DNA of 21,946 nucleotides from contig FR890805.1 in assembly GCA_000433035.1 (NCBI GenBank), positions 1 through 21,946 on the forward strand. The letters run 5' to 3'. Every line of letters begins with the position of its first letter. The first letter of the stretch is position 1. The notes beneath the pieces are model-generated. The model saw only the letters and a program-made list of their open reading frames with translations, had not been told where the DNA came from and did no database searches. Source of the DNA: Staphylococcus sp. CAG:324 (GTDB lineage: Bacteria; Bacillota_I; Bacilli_A; ML615J-28; CAG-313). Made by a program: the position numbers and the translations under genes. Of this stretch, positions 1-8,347 are shown piece after piece.

Positions 1-228
1 TTTTTGCTTTAAAATATTTATTTTTATTTTAGAAAATATAGTATATATATAATAAGGAATATACATATTTATGTAAAAAAAACGTAAAAAGTCTAATAAA
101 ATTACTAAACGTCGTTTTTTTAATAGGAAAAAATTGATTAACTAAAATAAAATTAAAAGTTTAAAAAAAAGCATAAAAAAAGCACTTTTTTATAAAAGAA
201 TATTTACTAAAAAAATAGGTCAAAAAAA
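1..228. other. AT-rich intergenic leader, no gene seen
   Basis: This stretch is almost pure A/T with long A and T runs. I see no convincing ORF, tRNA or DnaA box (TTATNCACA) in it. Two weak A/T-only dyads are present (76-84 with 113-121, and 173-180 with 186-193), but neither has the GC-containing stem plus T-tail of a good terminator. By synteny the gene to the left would be dnaN, but that lies outside the window. Confidence 0.6.
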
Positions 229-257
229 TTGAAAAAAAAACGTATTTATGCTATAAT
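229..257 (+). promoter_or_regulatory. Sigma-A promoter of the yaaA-recF-gyrB-gyrA operon
   Basis: A -35 TTGAAA (229-234) and a perfect -10 TATAAT (252-257) are separated by exactly 17 nt. Transcription would start near 264, giving a leader of about 19 nt before the yaaA ATG at 283. The TTG at 229 that could extend the yaaA frame is the -35 box itself, which argues against that longer start. Confidence 0.75.
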
Positions 258-282
258 AAAAATAGTAAAAAAGAGGTGCCAT

Positions 283-522
283 ATGAAGATTATAAAAATT
301 AAAACTGATTATATTAAATTAGGGCAATTTTTGAAGTTTGTAGGAATGGTTTCGTTAGGAGGAGAGGTAAAAGATTTTTTATCAAATTCTACTATTAAAA
401 TTAACCATTTTATTGAAAAACAACGTGGTAAAAAGCTGTTTCCTGGGGATTTAATCGAAATAAATCATGAAAAATTTATAATTGAGGCAGAAAATGATTG
501 TTCAAAAACTGAAAATGTATAA
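283..522 (+). CDS. yaaA: S4-domain RNA-binding protein YaaA
   Basis: This is a 79-residue S4-like RNA-binding protein of the YaaA family, which lies between dnaN and recF in many Bacillota. The single small domain covers nearly the whole protein: an LGQFLKFVG helix (about residues 12-20), then the S4-type turn with GEVKDF and an IEKQRGKKLFPGDLIEI strand-loop (about 45-63). Its RNA target is not established; family members are linked to ribosome or RNA binding. I chose the ATG at 283 because AAGAGGTG (271-278) sits at proper spacing and the promoter occupies the upstream extension. The 3' end overlaps recF by 29 nt, so the two are probably translationally coupled. Confidence 0.88.
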   Translation: MKIIKIKTDYIKLGQFLKFVGMVSLGGEVKDFLSNSTIKINHFIEKQRGKKLFPGDLIEINHEKFIIEAENDCSKTENV

Positions 523-1573
523 TTTTAGATGCTTTTCTAGTTTTGAAATTGTTTTTTCTAATAAAATAAATATTTTACTTGGTCGAAATGCTACAGGGAA
601 GACTTCGATATTAGAGGCTATAAATTATTTGGCACTTACTAAAAGTTTTAGGACTAATGATGAGTCTCAATTGGTTAAAGAACAACAAAACGAAATGTCC
701 GTAATTGGTGAGATTATTAAAGATAAATCCACTTGCTTTTGTAAAATAATTAGACAAGTTAAAGGCAAACAAGTTTCAAAGGATGGCTATAAGTATTCTA
801 AGATTAGTGAATATTTGGGTGAAATTTTGGTTGTTTCTTTTACGAATTCTGATATGCTTAATTTATTGGGAACGATAAGAGAAAGAAGAAAAATAATAGA
901 GCCTATAATTTGTCAAATTTCGAAGTTTTATACGGATGAGTGTAATTCTTATAAGAAACTTTTAAACGAGAGAAATGCTTTGTTAAAAAGGCTGATATTT
1001 GAAAATAATGATAAGCTGATGAACTTGTTAAAGATTATTGATTTACAAATTGTTGATTGCGCAAAAAATATTATTTTTGAACGGGATAATTTTATTCAAA
1101 AAGTAAATAAAAAAATAAAACAATATCATTTGCAAATTTCTGAAAATAAAGAAATATTAGAAATAAAATATGCACCATCTGTATCTAGTGAGAAATTTTT
1201 AGAAAGATTAAATTCTTGTTTAGAAGAAGATTTGAAAAGAGGATCAACTAGTTATGGCCCTCATAAGGATGATTATGTTTTTATTATAAATAATAAAAAC
1301 ATAACTTTATATGGTTCTCAAGGACAGCAAAGAAGTTCTTTAGTTAGTACAAAATTGGCTTTTGTTGAAATTCTGAAAGAAGAAAAAGGAGAATATCCAG
1401 TATTGTTATTAGATGATGTATTAAGTGATTTAGATAAACATAGGCAAAATAGTATATTTAAACTTTTAAATGAAAATGTTCAAACATTAGTATCTAGTTC
1501 AACTCTTTCAGAATTAGATGATTCTATAAAGAAAAAAGCAAAAATTATTACCTTAGAAAGGGAGATGAAATAA
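494..1573 (+). CDS. recF: DNA replication and repair protein RecF
   Basis: RecF is an SMC-like ATPase that loads RecA at single-stranded gaps with RecO and RecR. The sequence shows Walker A GRNATGKTS (residues 30-38), an ABC-type signature YGSQGQQRSS (about 273-282), and Walker B/D-loop LLLDDVLSDLD (about 304-314). The length of 359 residues is normal for the family. The ATG at 494, preceded by GAGG (484-487), is preferred over an in-frame TTG at 482 because the conserved N-terminus (VQKLKMYNFRCF) begins there. The gene starts inside yaaA and its TAA stop directly abuts the gyrB ATG, consistent with a tightly coupled operon. Confidence 0.96.
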   Translation: MIVQKLKMYNFRCFSSFEIVFSNKINILLGRNATGKTSILEAINYLALTKSFRTNDESQLVKEQQNEMSVIGEIIKDKSTCFCKIIRQVKGKQVSKDGYKYSKISEYLGEILVVSFTNSDMLNLLGTIRERRKIIEPIICQISKFYTDECNSYKKLLNERNALLKRLIFENNDKLMNLLKIIDLQIVDCAKNIIFERDNFIQKVNKKIKQYHLQISENKEILEIKYAPSVSSEKFLERLNSCLEEDLKRGSTSYGPHKDDYVFIINNKNITLYGSQGQQRSSLVSTKLAFVEILKEEKGEYPVLLLDDVLSDLDKHRQNSIFKLLNENVQTLVSSSTLSELDDSIKKKAKIITLEREMK

Positions 1574-3517
1574 ATGGATGAAAAGGATTTAGCCACAATT
1601 GAAGCAGAAAAAAAGTATGATTCTGGTAGTATCCAAGTCTTAGAAGGATTAGAAGCTGTTAGAAAAAGACCAGGAATGTACATAGGATCTACTGGTCCAA
1701 GAGGATTGCATCATTTAGTATGGGAGATTGTAGATAATTCAGTAGATGAAGCCTTAGCTGGATTTTGTAATCAAATAGATGTTGAAATAAGTGTGGATAA
1801 TTTTGGGGATAACATACTAACTGTTGTGGATAACGGGCGTGGTATGCCGACAGATATTCATCCCAAAACTAAAGTAAGTGCTACAGAGACAATTTTTACA
1901 GTTCTTCATGCAGGAGGTAAATTTGATAATAATAGTTATAAAGTATCAGGTGGACTTCATGGTGTAGGCGCATCTGTTGTTAATGCGTTAAGTCAATGGC
2001 TAGAAGTTTATGTGCATCGAAATGGACATATTTATCGTCAAAGGTTCGAAAAGGGACATCCTAAAACTCAACTTGAGATTATCGGTACGACTCAAGAAAC
2101 AGGAACAACGGTCAAATTTGTCCCAGATAAAGAAATTTTTAAAGAATCAATTACATTTGATTATGAAACATTAAGACAACGTATTCAAGAATTAGCCTTT
2201 TTAAATAAAGGATTACGTCTAACAATCAAAGATGTGCGTAATCCAAATAATATAAAATCTGGTGATTATCATTATGAAGGTGGTTTAAAAGAGTATGTTA
2301 GTTTTTTAAATAAAGGTAAAAAACCTCTTCATTCAGACATTATTGTAGTTGAAGAGACTATTGAAGATACTCTTATTGAAATAGCTTTTCAGTATACAGA
2401 AGATTATAGTTGCAATATAAAATCTTTTACTAATAACATTACTAATAATGAGGGGGGAACTCATGAAGAAGGATTTAGAAATAGTTTAACAAGAATTCTT
2501 AATAATTATGGTAAAAATTCTAATATTTTTAAAAAAGATGAAAGTTTATCTGGTGATGATGTTCGCGAAGGATTAACAGCTATTGTCTCTTGTAAAATTA
2601 GTGATCCACAATTTGAAGGACAAACGAAAACTAAACTTGGGAATACTGAGGTAAGAAGAATTGTTTCTCAAGCTATGAGTGATAAATTTGAGGCATATTT
2701 GTTAGAAAATCCTGCTAATGCAAAAATGATTATTGAAAAATCATTACTTGCTCTTAGAGCACGTTTAGCAGCTAAAAAGGCAAGAGAAGCAACAAGACGA
2801 AAAAGTCCTTTAGATTCGTTAGGATTTGCGTCAAAACTTTCAGACTGCAGAACCAAAGATCCACAACTTGCGGAAATGTACATAGTCGAAGGAGATTCTG
2901 CGGGTGGATCTGCTAAAATGGGACGTGAAAGTTATTATCAAGCAATTCTTCCTCTTAGAGGAAAAGTGTTGAATGTTGAAAAGGCCGCAATGTCAAGAGC
3001 ATTAAGTAATAAAGAAATATTATCAATGATTCAAGCTATTGGAACAGGAATTGGTAATGAATTTCAAATTGAAAATGCAAGGTATCATAAAATTGTTATT
3101 ATGACCGATGCTGACGTAGATGGCGCACATATTAGAACGCTTCTACTTACATTTTTTTATCGTTTTATGAGACCTATTATTGAAAAAGGGTATGTGTATA
3201 TTGCTCAACCCCCACTATATAAAATTCAACAAGGAAAAAAGATTGATTATGCTTATAGTGATGAAGAATTAAATTTTAAATTAAGTGAAATTTCAGGCAA
3301 AAGAGATATTCAAAGATACAAAGGATTAGGTGAAATGAATGCTGAACAATTATGGGAAACCACTATGGATCCTAAAAAACGCATTTTATTACAAGTTACA
3401 CTGAATGATGGTGAAAAAGCAGATGAGGTTTTTTCTATGTTAATGGGAGAAGAGGTTGAACCAAGAAGAAAATTTATAGAAGAAAATGCTGTATTTGTAC
3501 AAAACTTAGACGTTTAG
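1574..3517 (+). CDS. gyrB: DNA gyrase subunit B
   Basis: GyrB is the ATPase subunit of DNA gyrase (GyrA2GyrB2), which introduces negative supercoils. The 647 residues match the compact GyrB type. The GHKL ATPase domain has EIVDNSVDEA with catalytic Glu51 and Mg-binding Asn55, then DNGRGMP and GGLHGVGASVVNALS. The TOPRIM domain has EGDSAGGSAK with metal-binding Glu439, PLRGKVLNVEKA, and TDADVDG with Asp512 and Asp514. The C-terminal block RYKGLGEMNAEQLWETTMDP is also present. The start codon follows the recF stop with no gap; its ribosome binding site AAAGGGAG (1557-1564) lies inside recF. Overlap and abutment suggest translational coupling through yaaA-recF-gyrB. Confidence 0.98.
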   Translation: MDEKDLATIEAEKKYDSGSIQVLEGLEAVRKRPGMYIGSTGPRGLHHLVWEIVDNSVDEALAGFCNQIDVEISVDNFGDNILTVVDNGRGMPTDIHPKTKVSATETIFTVLHAGGKFDNNSYKVSGGLHGVGASVVNALSQWLEVYVHRNGHIYRQRFEKGHPKTQLEIIGTTQETGTTVKFVPDKEIFKESITFDYETLRQRIQELAFLNKGLRLTIKDVRNPNNIKSGDYHYEGGLKEYVSFLNKGKKPLHSDIIVVEETIEDTLIEIAFQYTEDYSCNIKSFTNNITNNEGGTHEEGFRNSLTRILNNYGKNSNIFKKDESLSGDDVREGLTAIVSCKISDPQFEGQTKTKLGNTEVRRIVSQAMSDKFEAYLLENPANAKMIIEKSLLALRARLAAKKAREATRRKSPLDSLGFASKLSDCRTKDPQLAEMYIVEGDSAGGSAKMGRESYYQAILPLRGKVLNVEKAAMSRALSNKEILSMIQAIGTGIGNEFQIENARYHKIVIMTDADVDGAHIRTLLLTFFYRFMRPIIEKGYVYIAQPPLYKIQQGKKIDYAYSDEELNFKLSEISGKRDIQRYKGLGEMNAEQLWETTMDPKKRILLQVTLNDGEKADEVFSMLMGEEVEPRRKFIEENAVFVQNLDV

Positions 3518-3523
3518 GAGGTG
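3516..3523 (+). promoter_or_regulatory. Near-perfect Shine-Dalgarno of gyrA overlapping the gyrB stop
   Basis: AGGAGGTG at 3516-3523 is complementary to the anti-Shine-Dalgarno sequence. It shares two bases with the TAG stop of gyrB (3515-3517) and sits 6 nt before the gyrA ATG. This arrangement supports co-translation of the two gyrase subunits. Confidence 0.8.
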
Positions 3524-3527
3524 GAAT

Positions 3528-6236
3528 ATGTCAGAAAATGATAACAAAAATATAGAAAAATTAGATGAAAATCTAGATTTAACAACAGAAAATGAGGAAG
3601 ACAATTCAGAAAATAATCCTGATATAGATCCAGAACTGACTAAAATTGATCAGAGTTTATTAGATGAAAATGGAGATTATGATAAAATTCAACCAATTAA
3701 TCTTTCAAATGAGATGCAAAATTCTTTTTTAAGTTATGCTATGAGTGTCATTGTATCACGTGCTTTACCAGATGTAAGAGATGGGTTAAAACCAGTTCAT
3801 CGAAGAATTCTTTATGCAATGAATGAACTAGGAGTATATAGTGATAGACCACATAAAAAATCTGCGCGTATTGTTGGTGATGTTATTGGTAAATACCATC
3901 CTCATGGTGATACTGCTGTATATGAGGCAATGGTTAGAATGGCACAAGACTTTAGTTATCGTTATCCGCTTGTTGATGGACATGGTAATTTCGGTTCTAT
4001 TGATGGTGATGGAGCGGCAGCAATGCGTTATACTGAAGCTAGAATGAGCAAATTAGCAGGAGAAATGTTGCGTGATTTAAATAAAAATACTGTTGATTTT
4101 GGGGATAACTATGATGGTTCAGAAAGAGAACCACTTATTTTGCCCGCAAGATTTCCTAGTCTTCTTGTAAATGGGGCATCGGGAATTGCAGTAGGAATGG
4201 CAACTAGTATTCCAACGCATAACCTAACAGAAGTCATTAATGGTACTTTGGCTTTAATTGAAAATCCAGATATTACGATTGAGCAGTTAATGGAATATAT
4301 TTTAGCACCTGACTTTCCAACTGGCGCAACCATTATGGGATTGAGTAGTGTAAAAAAAGCTTATCAAACAGGAATGGGTACGGTTACTGTTAGGGCTAAA
4401 GTAGCGACTACGACAATGCAAAATGGTAAAAAAGAATTGATTATTACTGAAATACCTTATCAAGTGAACAAAACAAGACTGATTGAAAGAATTGCTGAGC
4501 TTGCTAAAGATAAAATTATAGATGGGATTACTGATTTAAGAGATGAATCTAATCGTAAGGGAATGAGAATTGTCATTGAGTTAAGACGAGATGCAAATGT
4601 CAATGTGATTCTAAATAACCTTTATAAACATACACAAATGCAAACAACCTATAGTGTGAATATGATTGCATTAGATCATGGTCAACCAAAAGTATTAAAT
4701 TTAAAACAAATTTTAGAATGCTATGTAAAGCATCAAATTGAGGTTGTAACAAGAAGAACAAAATATGATTTAGATAAAGCAAAATCAAGATGTCATATTG
4801 TTGAAGGATTACTGATTGCACTTGCTAATATTGATGAGGTTGTGGCAACGATTAAAGCGTCTAAAAATACGGATGAGGCAATCAAACAATTAATTGAAAA
4901 ATTTTTGTTAACAGAAATTCAAGCAAAAGCTATTCTTGATATGAAACTTCAACGATTAACGGGTCTTGAAATTGAAAAACTAGAACAAGAACAAAAAGAA
5001 TTAAATGAAATTATTGAATATTTAGAAGATATTCTTTCTCATCATAGCAAATTAATGCATGTTATTGTTTCAGAATTAAAAGAAGTCCAAAGAAAATATG
5101 GTGATGATCGCAGAACTGAAATTGACTTAAGTGAAGATTTAGAAGTAGAAGATGCCGATTTAATACCAGAAGAAGATGTAATTGTTACAATTACTAATCG
5201 TGGATATATTAAAAGAATGACAGTAGACACGTATAGAGCACAACGTCGTGGTGGAAAAGGTATTACAGGAAGTAAAATGCAAGAAGATGATTTTATTGAA
5301 AAGGTTATTTACACATCTACGCATGATAATTTATTGTTCTTTAGTAATTTTGGTAAGGTGTATTTATTAAAAGCTTTCCAAATTCCAGCTGCTAGTCGAA
5401 TTTCTAAAGGATTGCCAATTGTCAATTTGTTAAAATTTGATGATGGTGAAAAATTAGCTGCAGTAATTAATGTTAAATCACTTGAAGAACCAGGATACAT
5501 TATTTTTGGTACTAAAAATGGGATCATTAAAAAGACAGAATTAATTCAGTATAAGAATATTAGAAGTACTGGTATTCGAGCACTTATTTTAAATGAAGAT
5601 GATGAATTGATTGCTGTTGCAAGAACTACAGGAAATCAAGATATTATTTTTGGTGCCTCTAATGGAAAAGCCGCTTGCTTTAATGAAGATAATGTTCGCG
5701 CAACTAATCGAGCCGCCAGTGGTGTGAAAGGAATTAGAGTAGCTCCTGGAGAAAAAGCAATTGGTCTTGTTGTTGTAAATGGCGATGAAGATGAAATAAC
5801 GGTTGTAACAGAATATGGTTTTGGTAAAAGAACACCAACGAGTGATTTTAAAATTAAAGGAAGAAATGGTAAAGGTGTAAAATATATGAATATCACTGAA
5901 AAAAGTGGTAGACCTGTTAGCCTTGCCTCATCTACTAAAGATGATGATTTAATTATTATTACTGATAAAGGAATGGTAATTAGAACATATTTAAATGATA
6001 TTTCTTTAATTGGTAGAGATACACAAGGTGTAAAACTTATTAAATTAAATGAAGGACATTTGGTTTCTACTATTGCCATTGTTCCTCATCAAGAAGAACA
6101 AGAAGAAGAAATCATAGATGAAGCAGAACAAATTACAGAAAAATTATCGCATTTGAATAAACTTTTAGAAGAAGACGAAGAAAATATTGAAGAAGATATA
6201 GAAAATGAAGAACAATTGTCTCAAGAGGAAGAATAA
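3528..6236 (+). CDS. gyrA: DNA gyrase subunit A with acidic terminal extensions
   Basis: GyrA is the DNA breakage-reunion and wrapping subunit of gyrase. The catalytic tyrosine is Tyr168 in AAMRYTEARM (E. coli Tyr122). The GyrA box QRRGGKG at residues 572-578 marks the C-terminal beta-pinwheel as gyrase rather than topoisomerase IV ParC. At 902 residues it is longer than usual for Bacilli, because of an N-terminal extension of about 46 mostly Asp/Glu/Asn residues and an acidic C-terminal tail of about 50 residues rich in Glu. In the quinolone-resistance region the two key positions are Thr129 (E. coli Ser83) and Glu133 (E. coli Asp87). There is no clear terminator after the stop, and the serS promoter begins 13 nt later. 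Confidence 0.97.
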   Translation: MSENDNKNIEKLDENLDLTTENEEDNSENNPDIDPELTKIDQSLLDENGDYDKIQPINLSNEMQNSFLSYAMSVIVSRALPDVRDGLKPVHRRILYAMNELGVYSDRPHKKSARIVGDVIGKYHPHGDTAVYEAMVRMAQDFSYRYPLVDGHGNFGSIDGDGAAAMRYTEARMSKLAGEMLRDLNKNTVDFGDNYDGSEREPLILPARFPSLLVNGASGIAVGMATSIPTHNLTEVINGTLALIENPDITIEQLMEYILAPDFPTGATIMGLSSVKKAYQTGMGTVTVRAKVATTTMQNGKKELIITEIPYQVNKTRLIERIAELAKDKIIDGITDLRDESNRKGMRIVIELRRDANVNVILNNLYKHTQMQTTYSVNMIALDHGQPKVLNLKQILECYVKHQIEVVTRRTKYDLDKAKSRCHIVEGLLIALANIDEVVATIKASKNTDEAIKQLIEKFLLTEIQAKAILDMKLQRLTGLEIEKLEQEQKELNEIIEYLEDILSHHSKLMHVIVSELKEVQRKYGDDRRTEIDLSEDLEVEDADLIPEEDVIVTITNRGYIKRMTVDTYRAQRRGGKGITGSKMQEDDFIEKVIYTSTHDNLLFFSNFGKVYLLKAFQIPAASRISKGLPIVNLLKFDDGEKLAAVINVKSLEEPGYIIFGTKNGIIKKTELIQYKNIRSTGIRALILNEDDELIAVARTTGNQDIIFGASNGKAACFNEDNVRATNRAASGVKGIRVAPGEKAIGLVVVNGDEDEITVVTEYGFGKRTPTSDFKIKGRNGKGVKYMNITEKSGRPVSLASSTKDDDLIIITDKGMVIRTYLNDISLIGRDTQGVKLIKLNEGHLVSTIAIVPHQEEQEEEIIDEAEQITEKLSHLNKLLEEDEENIEEDIENEEQLSQEEE

Positions 6237-6248
6237 TTTTTGCTTTTC

Positions 6249-6277
6249 TTGACAAACTATAAAAAAGTGATTATAAT
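6249..6277 (+). promoter_or_regulatory. Consensus sigma-A promoter of serS
   Basis: TTGACA (6249-6254) and TATAAT (6272-6277) are both perfect and separated by 17 nt. Transcription would begin near 6284, immediately before Stem I of the T-box leader. Such a strong promoter is typical of a gene whose expression is then held back by transcription attenuation. Confidence 0.85.
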
Positions 6278-6283
6278 TAATAC

Positions 6284-6530
6284 GATAAATCCGTTGAAAA
6301 GGACTAGTAATTAAATCATTTTATGAAAAAGAGACTTGATGATTGGTGAAAAATCAAGATAAAAATTTAATGAATCTACCTTTGAGGAGAAGTATGAAAA
6401 TACTTTCGGTTAAGAAGCCGTTATTTTCTTTTGAAGGCGAGAGTAAGCTCTAATCAGGGTGGCACCGCGGACTAAATAATAGGTTCGTCCCTGTTACAAA
6501 GAAAAAAATCCTTTGTAACAGGGATTTTTT
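6284..6530 (+). promoter_or_regulatory. T-box riboswitch, serine-specific
   Basis: This leader senses uncharged tRNA-Ser and controls read-through into serS. Stem I closes with AAAGG (6298-6302) and CCTTT (6379-6383). The specifier loop has AGTA (6306-6309) on its 5' side and GAA-TCT-A on its 3' side, giving the Ser codon UCU at 6375-6377. Above it ATTAAAT (6310-6316) pairs with ATTTAAT (6365-6371), and a distal CTTGAT/ATCAAG stem (6335-6340, 6353-6358) carries the apical loop. The canonical T-box AGGGTGGCACCGCGG lies at 6456-6470. Its bulge TGGC can pair with GCCA at the 3' end of tRNA-Ser (discriminator G73). Downstream TCGTCCCT (6485-6492) supplies the other side of the antiterminator and overlaps the terminator. 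Confidence 0.95.
6488..6530 (+). terminator. T-box intrinsic terminator upstream of serS
   Basis: A perfect 14-bp stem pairs TCCCTGTTACAAAG (6488-6501) with CTTTGTAACAGGGA (6511-6524), with a 9-nt loop and six T residues after it. Its 5' arm contains the CCCT needed by the antiterminator, so the two structures exclude each other. Confidence 0.93.
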
Positions 6531-6550
6531 ATATGAAAAAGGAGAAAAAT

Positions 6551-7837
6551 ATGTTAGATATTAAATTAATTAGAGAAAATGTTGAAAATGTAATTCAAAG
6601 ATTAAACACAAGGGGAGGAGATTTTTCATATTTAAGAGAAGTTAAAATGCTTGATGAAAGAAAAAGAAATCTTTTAAGTGAAGTAGAAAATCTAAAAAAT
6701 GAAAAGAATCGAAAAAGTAAACTTATAGGAGAGTATAAAAGAAATAAACAAGATACAACTGAACTTTTAAATGAGGTCAATTTAACCGGTGAAAATATTG
6801 TTAGATTAGAAAAAGATATAGATAGTCTTGATGAAAAAATAAAATATTATATGCTTAGAACTCCTAATTTAGTAAGTTTGAGTACAAAAGTAGGAAAAGA
6901 CGAAACTGAAAATAGAGAAATTAGGAAATTTAAAGAACCAACTAAATTTAATTTTACGCCCAAAGATCATGTTGAACTTGCAGAAAAATTAGGAATCCTT
7001 GATTTTGATCGAGCAGCTAAAATTACGGGAGCTCGTTTTGTTATTTATAAAGGACTTGGTGCTCGTCTTGAAAGAGCTTTAATTAGTTTTATGATGGATC
7101 TTCATTCTAAACAACATGGTTATACCGAAATTATGCCACCTTATATAGTGAATGGAGCTAGTATGCTTGGAACGGGTCAGTTTCCTAAATTTAAGGATGA
7201 TGCGTATAAAGTAACAGCAGGCCAAGGGGATGATGGTGATTGGTATTTGAATCCAACTGCTGAGGTACCTACAATCAATATGTATCGGGATGAAATTATT
7301 GATGGAGACAAATTACCAATAAAATATTGTTCATATACAACGGCTTTTAGGGCTGAGGCTGGTTCTGCTGGTCGCGATACTAGAGGCATTTTACGTCAAC
7401 ATCAATTTAACAAAGTTGAATTAATAAAATTTACAAGACCTGAGGATTCTTATAATGAATTAGAACAAATGTTAAATAATTCAGAAGAAGTTTTAAAACA
7501 ACTAGATATTCCTTATCATGTTGTTGAACTTTGTACAGGTGATATGGGATTTGGAATGGCGAAAACCTTTGATATTGAGGTTTGGCTACCTGGTCAAAAT
7601 TGTTATAGAGAAATTGGTTCCATTTCTAATGCTGAAGATTTTCAGGCTAGAAGAGCCAACATTCGTTTTCGAAGAACTAAAGATAGTAAAACAGAATATG
7701 TACATACATTGAATGGTTCAGGGCTTGCTGTAGGAAGAACAGTAATTGCAATTTTAGAAAATTATCAACAAGAAGATGGTTCAATTCAAATACCAGAAGT
7801 ATTAATTCCATATATGGGAGTAAAAGAAATAAGATAA
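6551..7837 (+). CDS. serS: Seryl-tRNA synthetase
   Basis: SerS is a class II aminoacyl-tRNA synthetase that charges tRNA-Ser in the cytoplasm. Residues about 25-100 form the Lys/Glu-rich coiled-coil arm that grips the long variable arm of tRNA-Ser. The catalytic core has TAEVPTINMY, motif 2 with FRAEAG and Arg267 followed by GRDTRGILRQHQF, and motif 3 NGSGLAVGRT (388-397) with Arg396. The protein is 428 residues, a normal length. I chose the ATG at 6551 because AAAAAGGAG (6536-6544) precedes it by 6 nt; the in-frame ATG at 6533 lies upstream of that site. It is a single-gene unit between the T-box leader and a terminator. Confidence 0.97.
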   Translation: MLDIKLIRENVENVIQRLNTRGGDFSYLREVKMLDERKRNLLSEVENLKNEKNRKSKLIGEYKRNKQDTTELLNEVNLTGENIVRLEKDIDSLDEKIKYYMLRTPNLVSLSTKVGKDETENREIRKFKEPTKFNFTPKDHVELAEKLGILDFDRAAKITGARFVIYKGLGARLERALISFMMDLHSKQHGYTEIMPPYIVNGASMLGTGQFPKFKDDAYKVTAGQGDDGDWYLNPTAEVPTINMYRDEIIDGDKLPIKYCSYTTAFRAEAGSAGRDTRGILRQHQFNKVELIKFTRPEDSYNELEQMLNNSEEVLKQLDIPYHVVELCTGDMGFGMAKTFDIEVWLPGQNCYREIGSISNAEDFQARRANIRFRRTKDSKTEYVHTLNGSGLAVGRTVIAILENYQQEDGSIQIPEVLIPYMGVKEIR

Positions 7838-7842
7838 AAAAT

Positions 7843-7875
7843 AAAAAATAGATTCTAAAAACGAATCTATTTTTT
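7843..7875. terminator. Bidirectional terminator between serS and the HIT gene
   Basis: AAAAAATAGATTC (7843-7855) and GAATCTATTTTTT (7863-7875) form a 13-bp stem with a 7-nt loop. The A-run on one side and T-run on the other allow it to work in both directions, which suits the converging serS and HIT genes. Confidence 0.88.
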
Positions 7876-7880
7876 GCTTT

Positions 7881-8279
7881 TTAGGGTTTTAGAATAGAAT
7901 ATAGTTTATCCAATTCCAAAAAATTTGGTTCATGATCAACTTGATGAAAATCTATTTCATCATTTTCATAACGTGGTAAGACATGTAAATGAAAATGCAT
8001 TACGGTCTGTCCTGCTAGTTGTCCTGAATTATTCAAAAGATTTATATCTTTAGTCCCTAATTTTTCTTTTAATACATTAGCAACAACAACGGCTGCTTTC
8101 ATAATTTCTTCTGCTTCTTTTTTTTCTAAACTGAAAATGTCTTGAACATGTTTTTTAGGTACAATTAAAGTATGTCCTTTGGTCGCTTGTGATATATCTA
8201 AAAAACATGTAACAAAATCATTTTCATAAATAGTATAAGAAGGGATTTCTTTATTGATAATCTTACAAAATATACACAT
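7881..8279 (-). CDS. hit: HIT-family nucleotide-binding hydrolase (Hit/HinT-like)
   Basis: This is a 132-residue histidine-triad protein of the HinT/Hit type, which typically hydrolyses phosphoramidate or AMP-linked nucleotides; the natural substrate is not predictable here. The triad HFHLHV has His95, His97 and His99, with His97 the expected nucleophile. The N-terminal CIFC (Cys2, Cys5), with His44 and His95, fits the zinc site of Gram-positive HinT proteins. GHTLIVPKKH is the usual nucleotide-binding strand. I place the start at 8279, not at the in-frame position 8312, because a GGAGG site (8291-8287) sits 7 nt before this ATG and family proteins begin with MCIFCKI. Confidence 0.93.
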   Translation of the reverse strand: MCIFCKIINKEIPSYTIYENDFVTCFLDISQATKGHTLIVPKKHVQDIFSLEKKEAEEIMKAAVVVANVLKEKLGTKDINLLNNSGQLAGQTVMHFHLHVLPRYENDEIDFHQVDHEPNFLELDKLYSILKP

Positions 8280-8302
8280 TATTTTACCTCCAAGATAAAA
8301 TA

Positions 8303-8331
8303 ATTGTAACATATTTTATTAAAATAGTAAA
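8303..8331 (-). promoter_or_regulatory. Putative sigma-A promoter of the HIT gene
   Basis: On the minus strand there is TTTACT (8331-8326), 17 nt, then TACAAT (8308-8303) preceded by TGT, an extended -10. Transcription would start near 8296, just before the GGAGG site. Confidence 0.55.
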
Positions 8332-8347
8332 GATAATTAGAAATTAA

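Noticed and set aside
1..228. Replication origin or DnaA-box cluster
   Set aside because: The gene order puts the origin nearby, but I found no TTATNCACA-like boxes here; the origin more likely lies left of the window next to dnaA.
229..282. Longer yaaA start at TTG 229
   Set aside because: That TTG is the -35 box of a good promoter and the extension would be mostly 5' of the transcript start; the ATG at 283 has a proper ribosome site.
5636..6079. 147-residue antisense reading frame inside gyrA
   Set aside because: It mirrors the codon pattern of gyrA, has no ribosome site or recognisable motif, and is a shadow frame. The other long antisense frames inside gyrB, serS, mfd and spoVT were set aside for the same reason.
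6533..6550. Six-residue N-terminal extension of SerS from ATG 6533
   Set aside because: It sits right against the T-box terminator tail without its own ribosome site, while the ATG at 6551 has AAAAAGGAG at good spacing and matches the family N-terminus.
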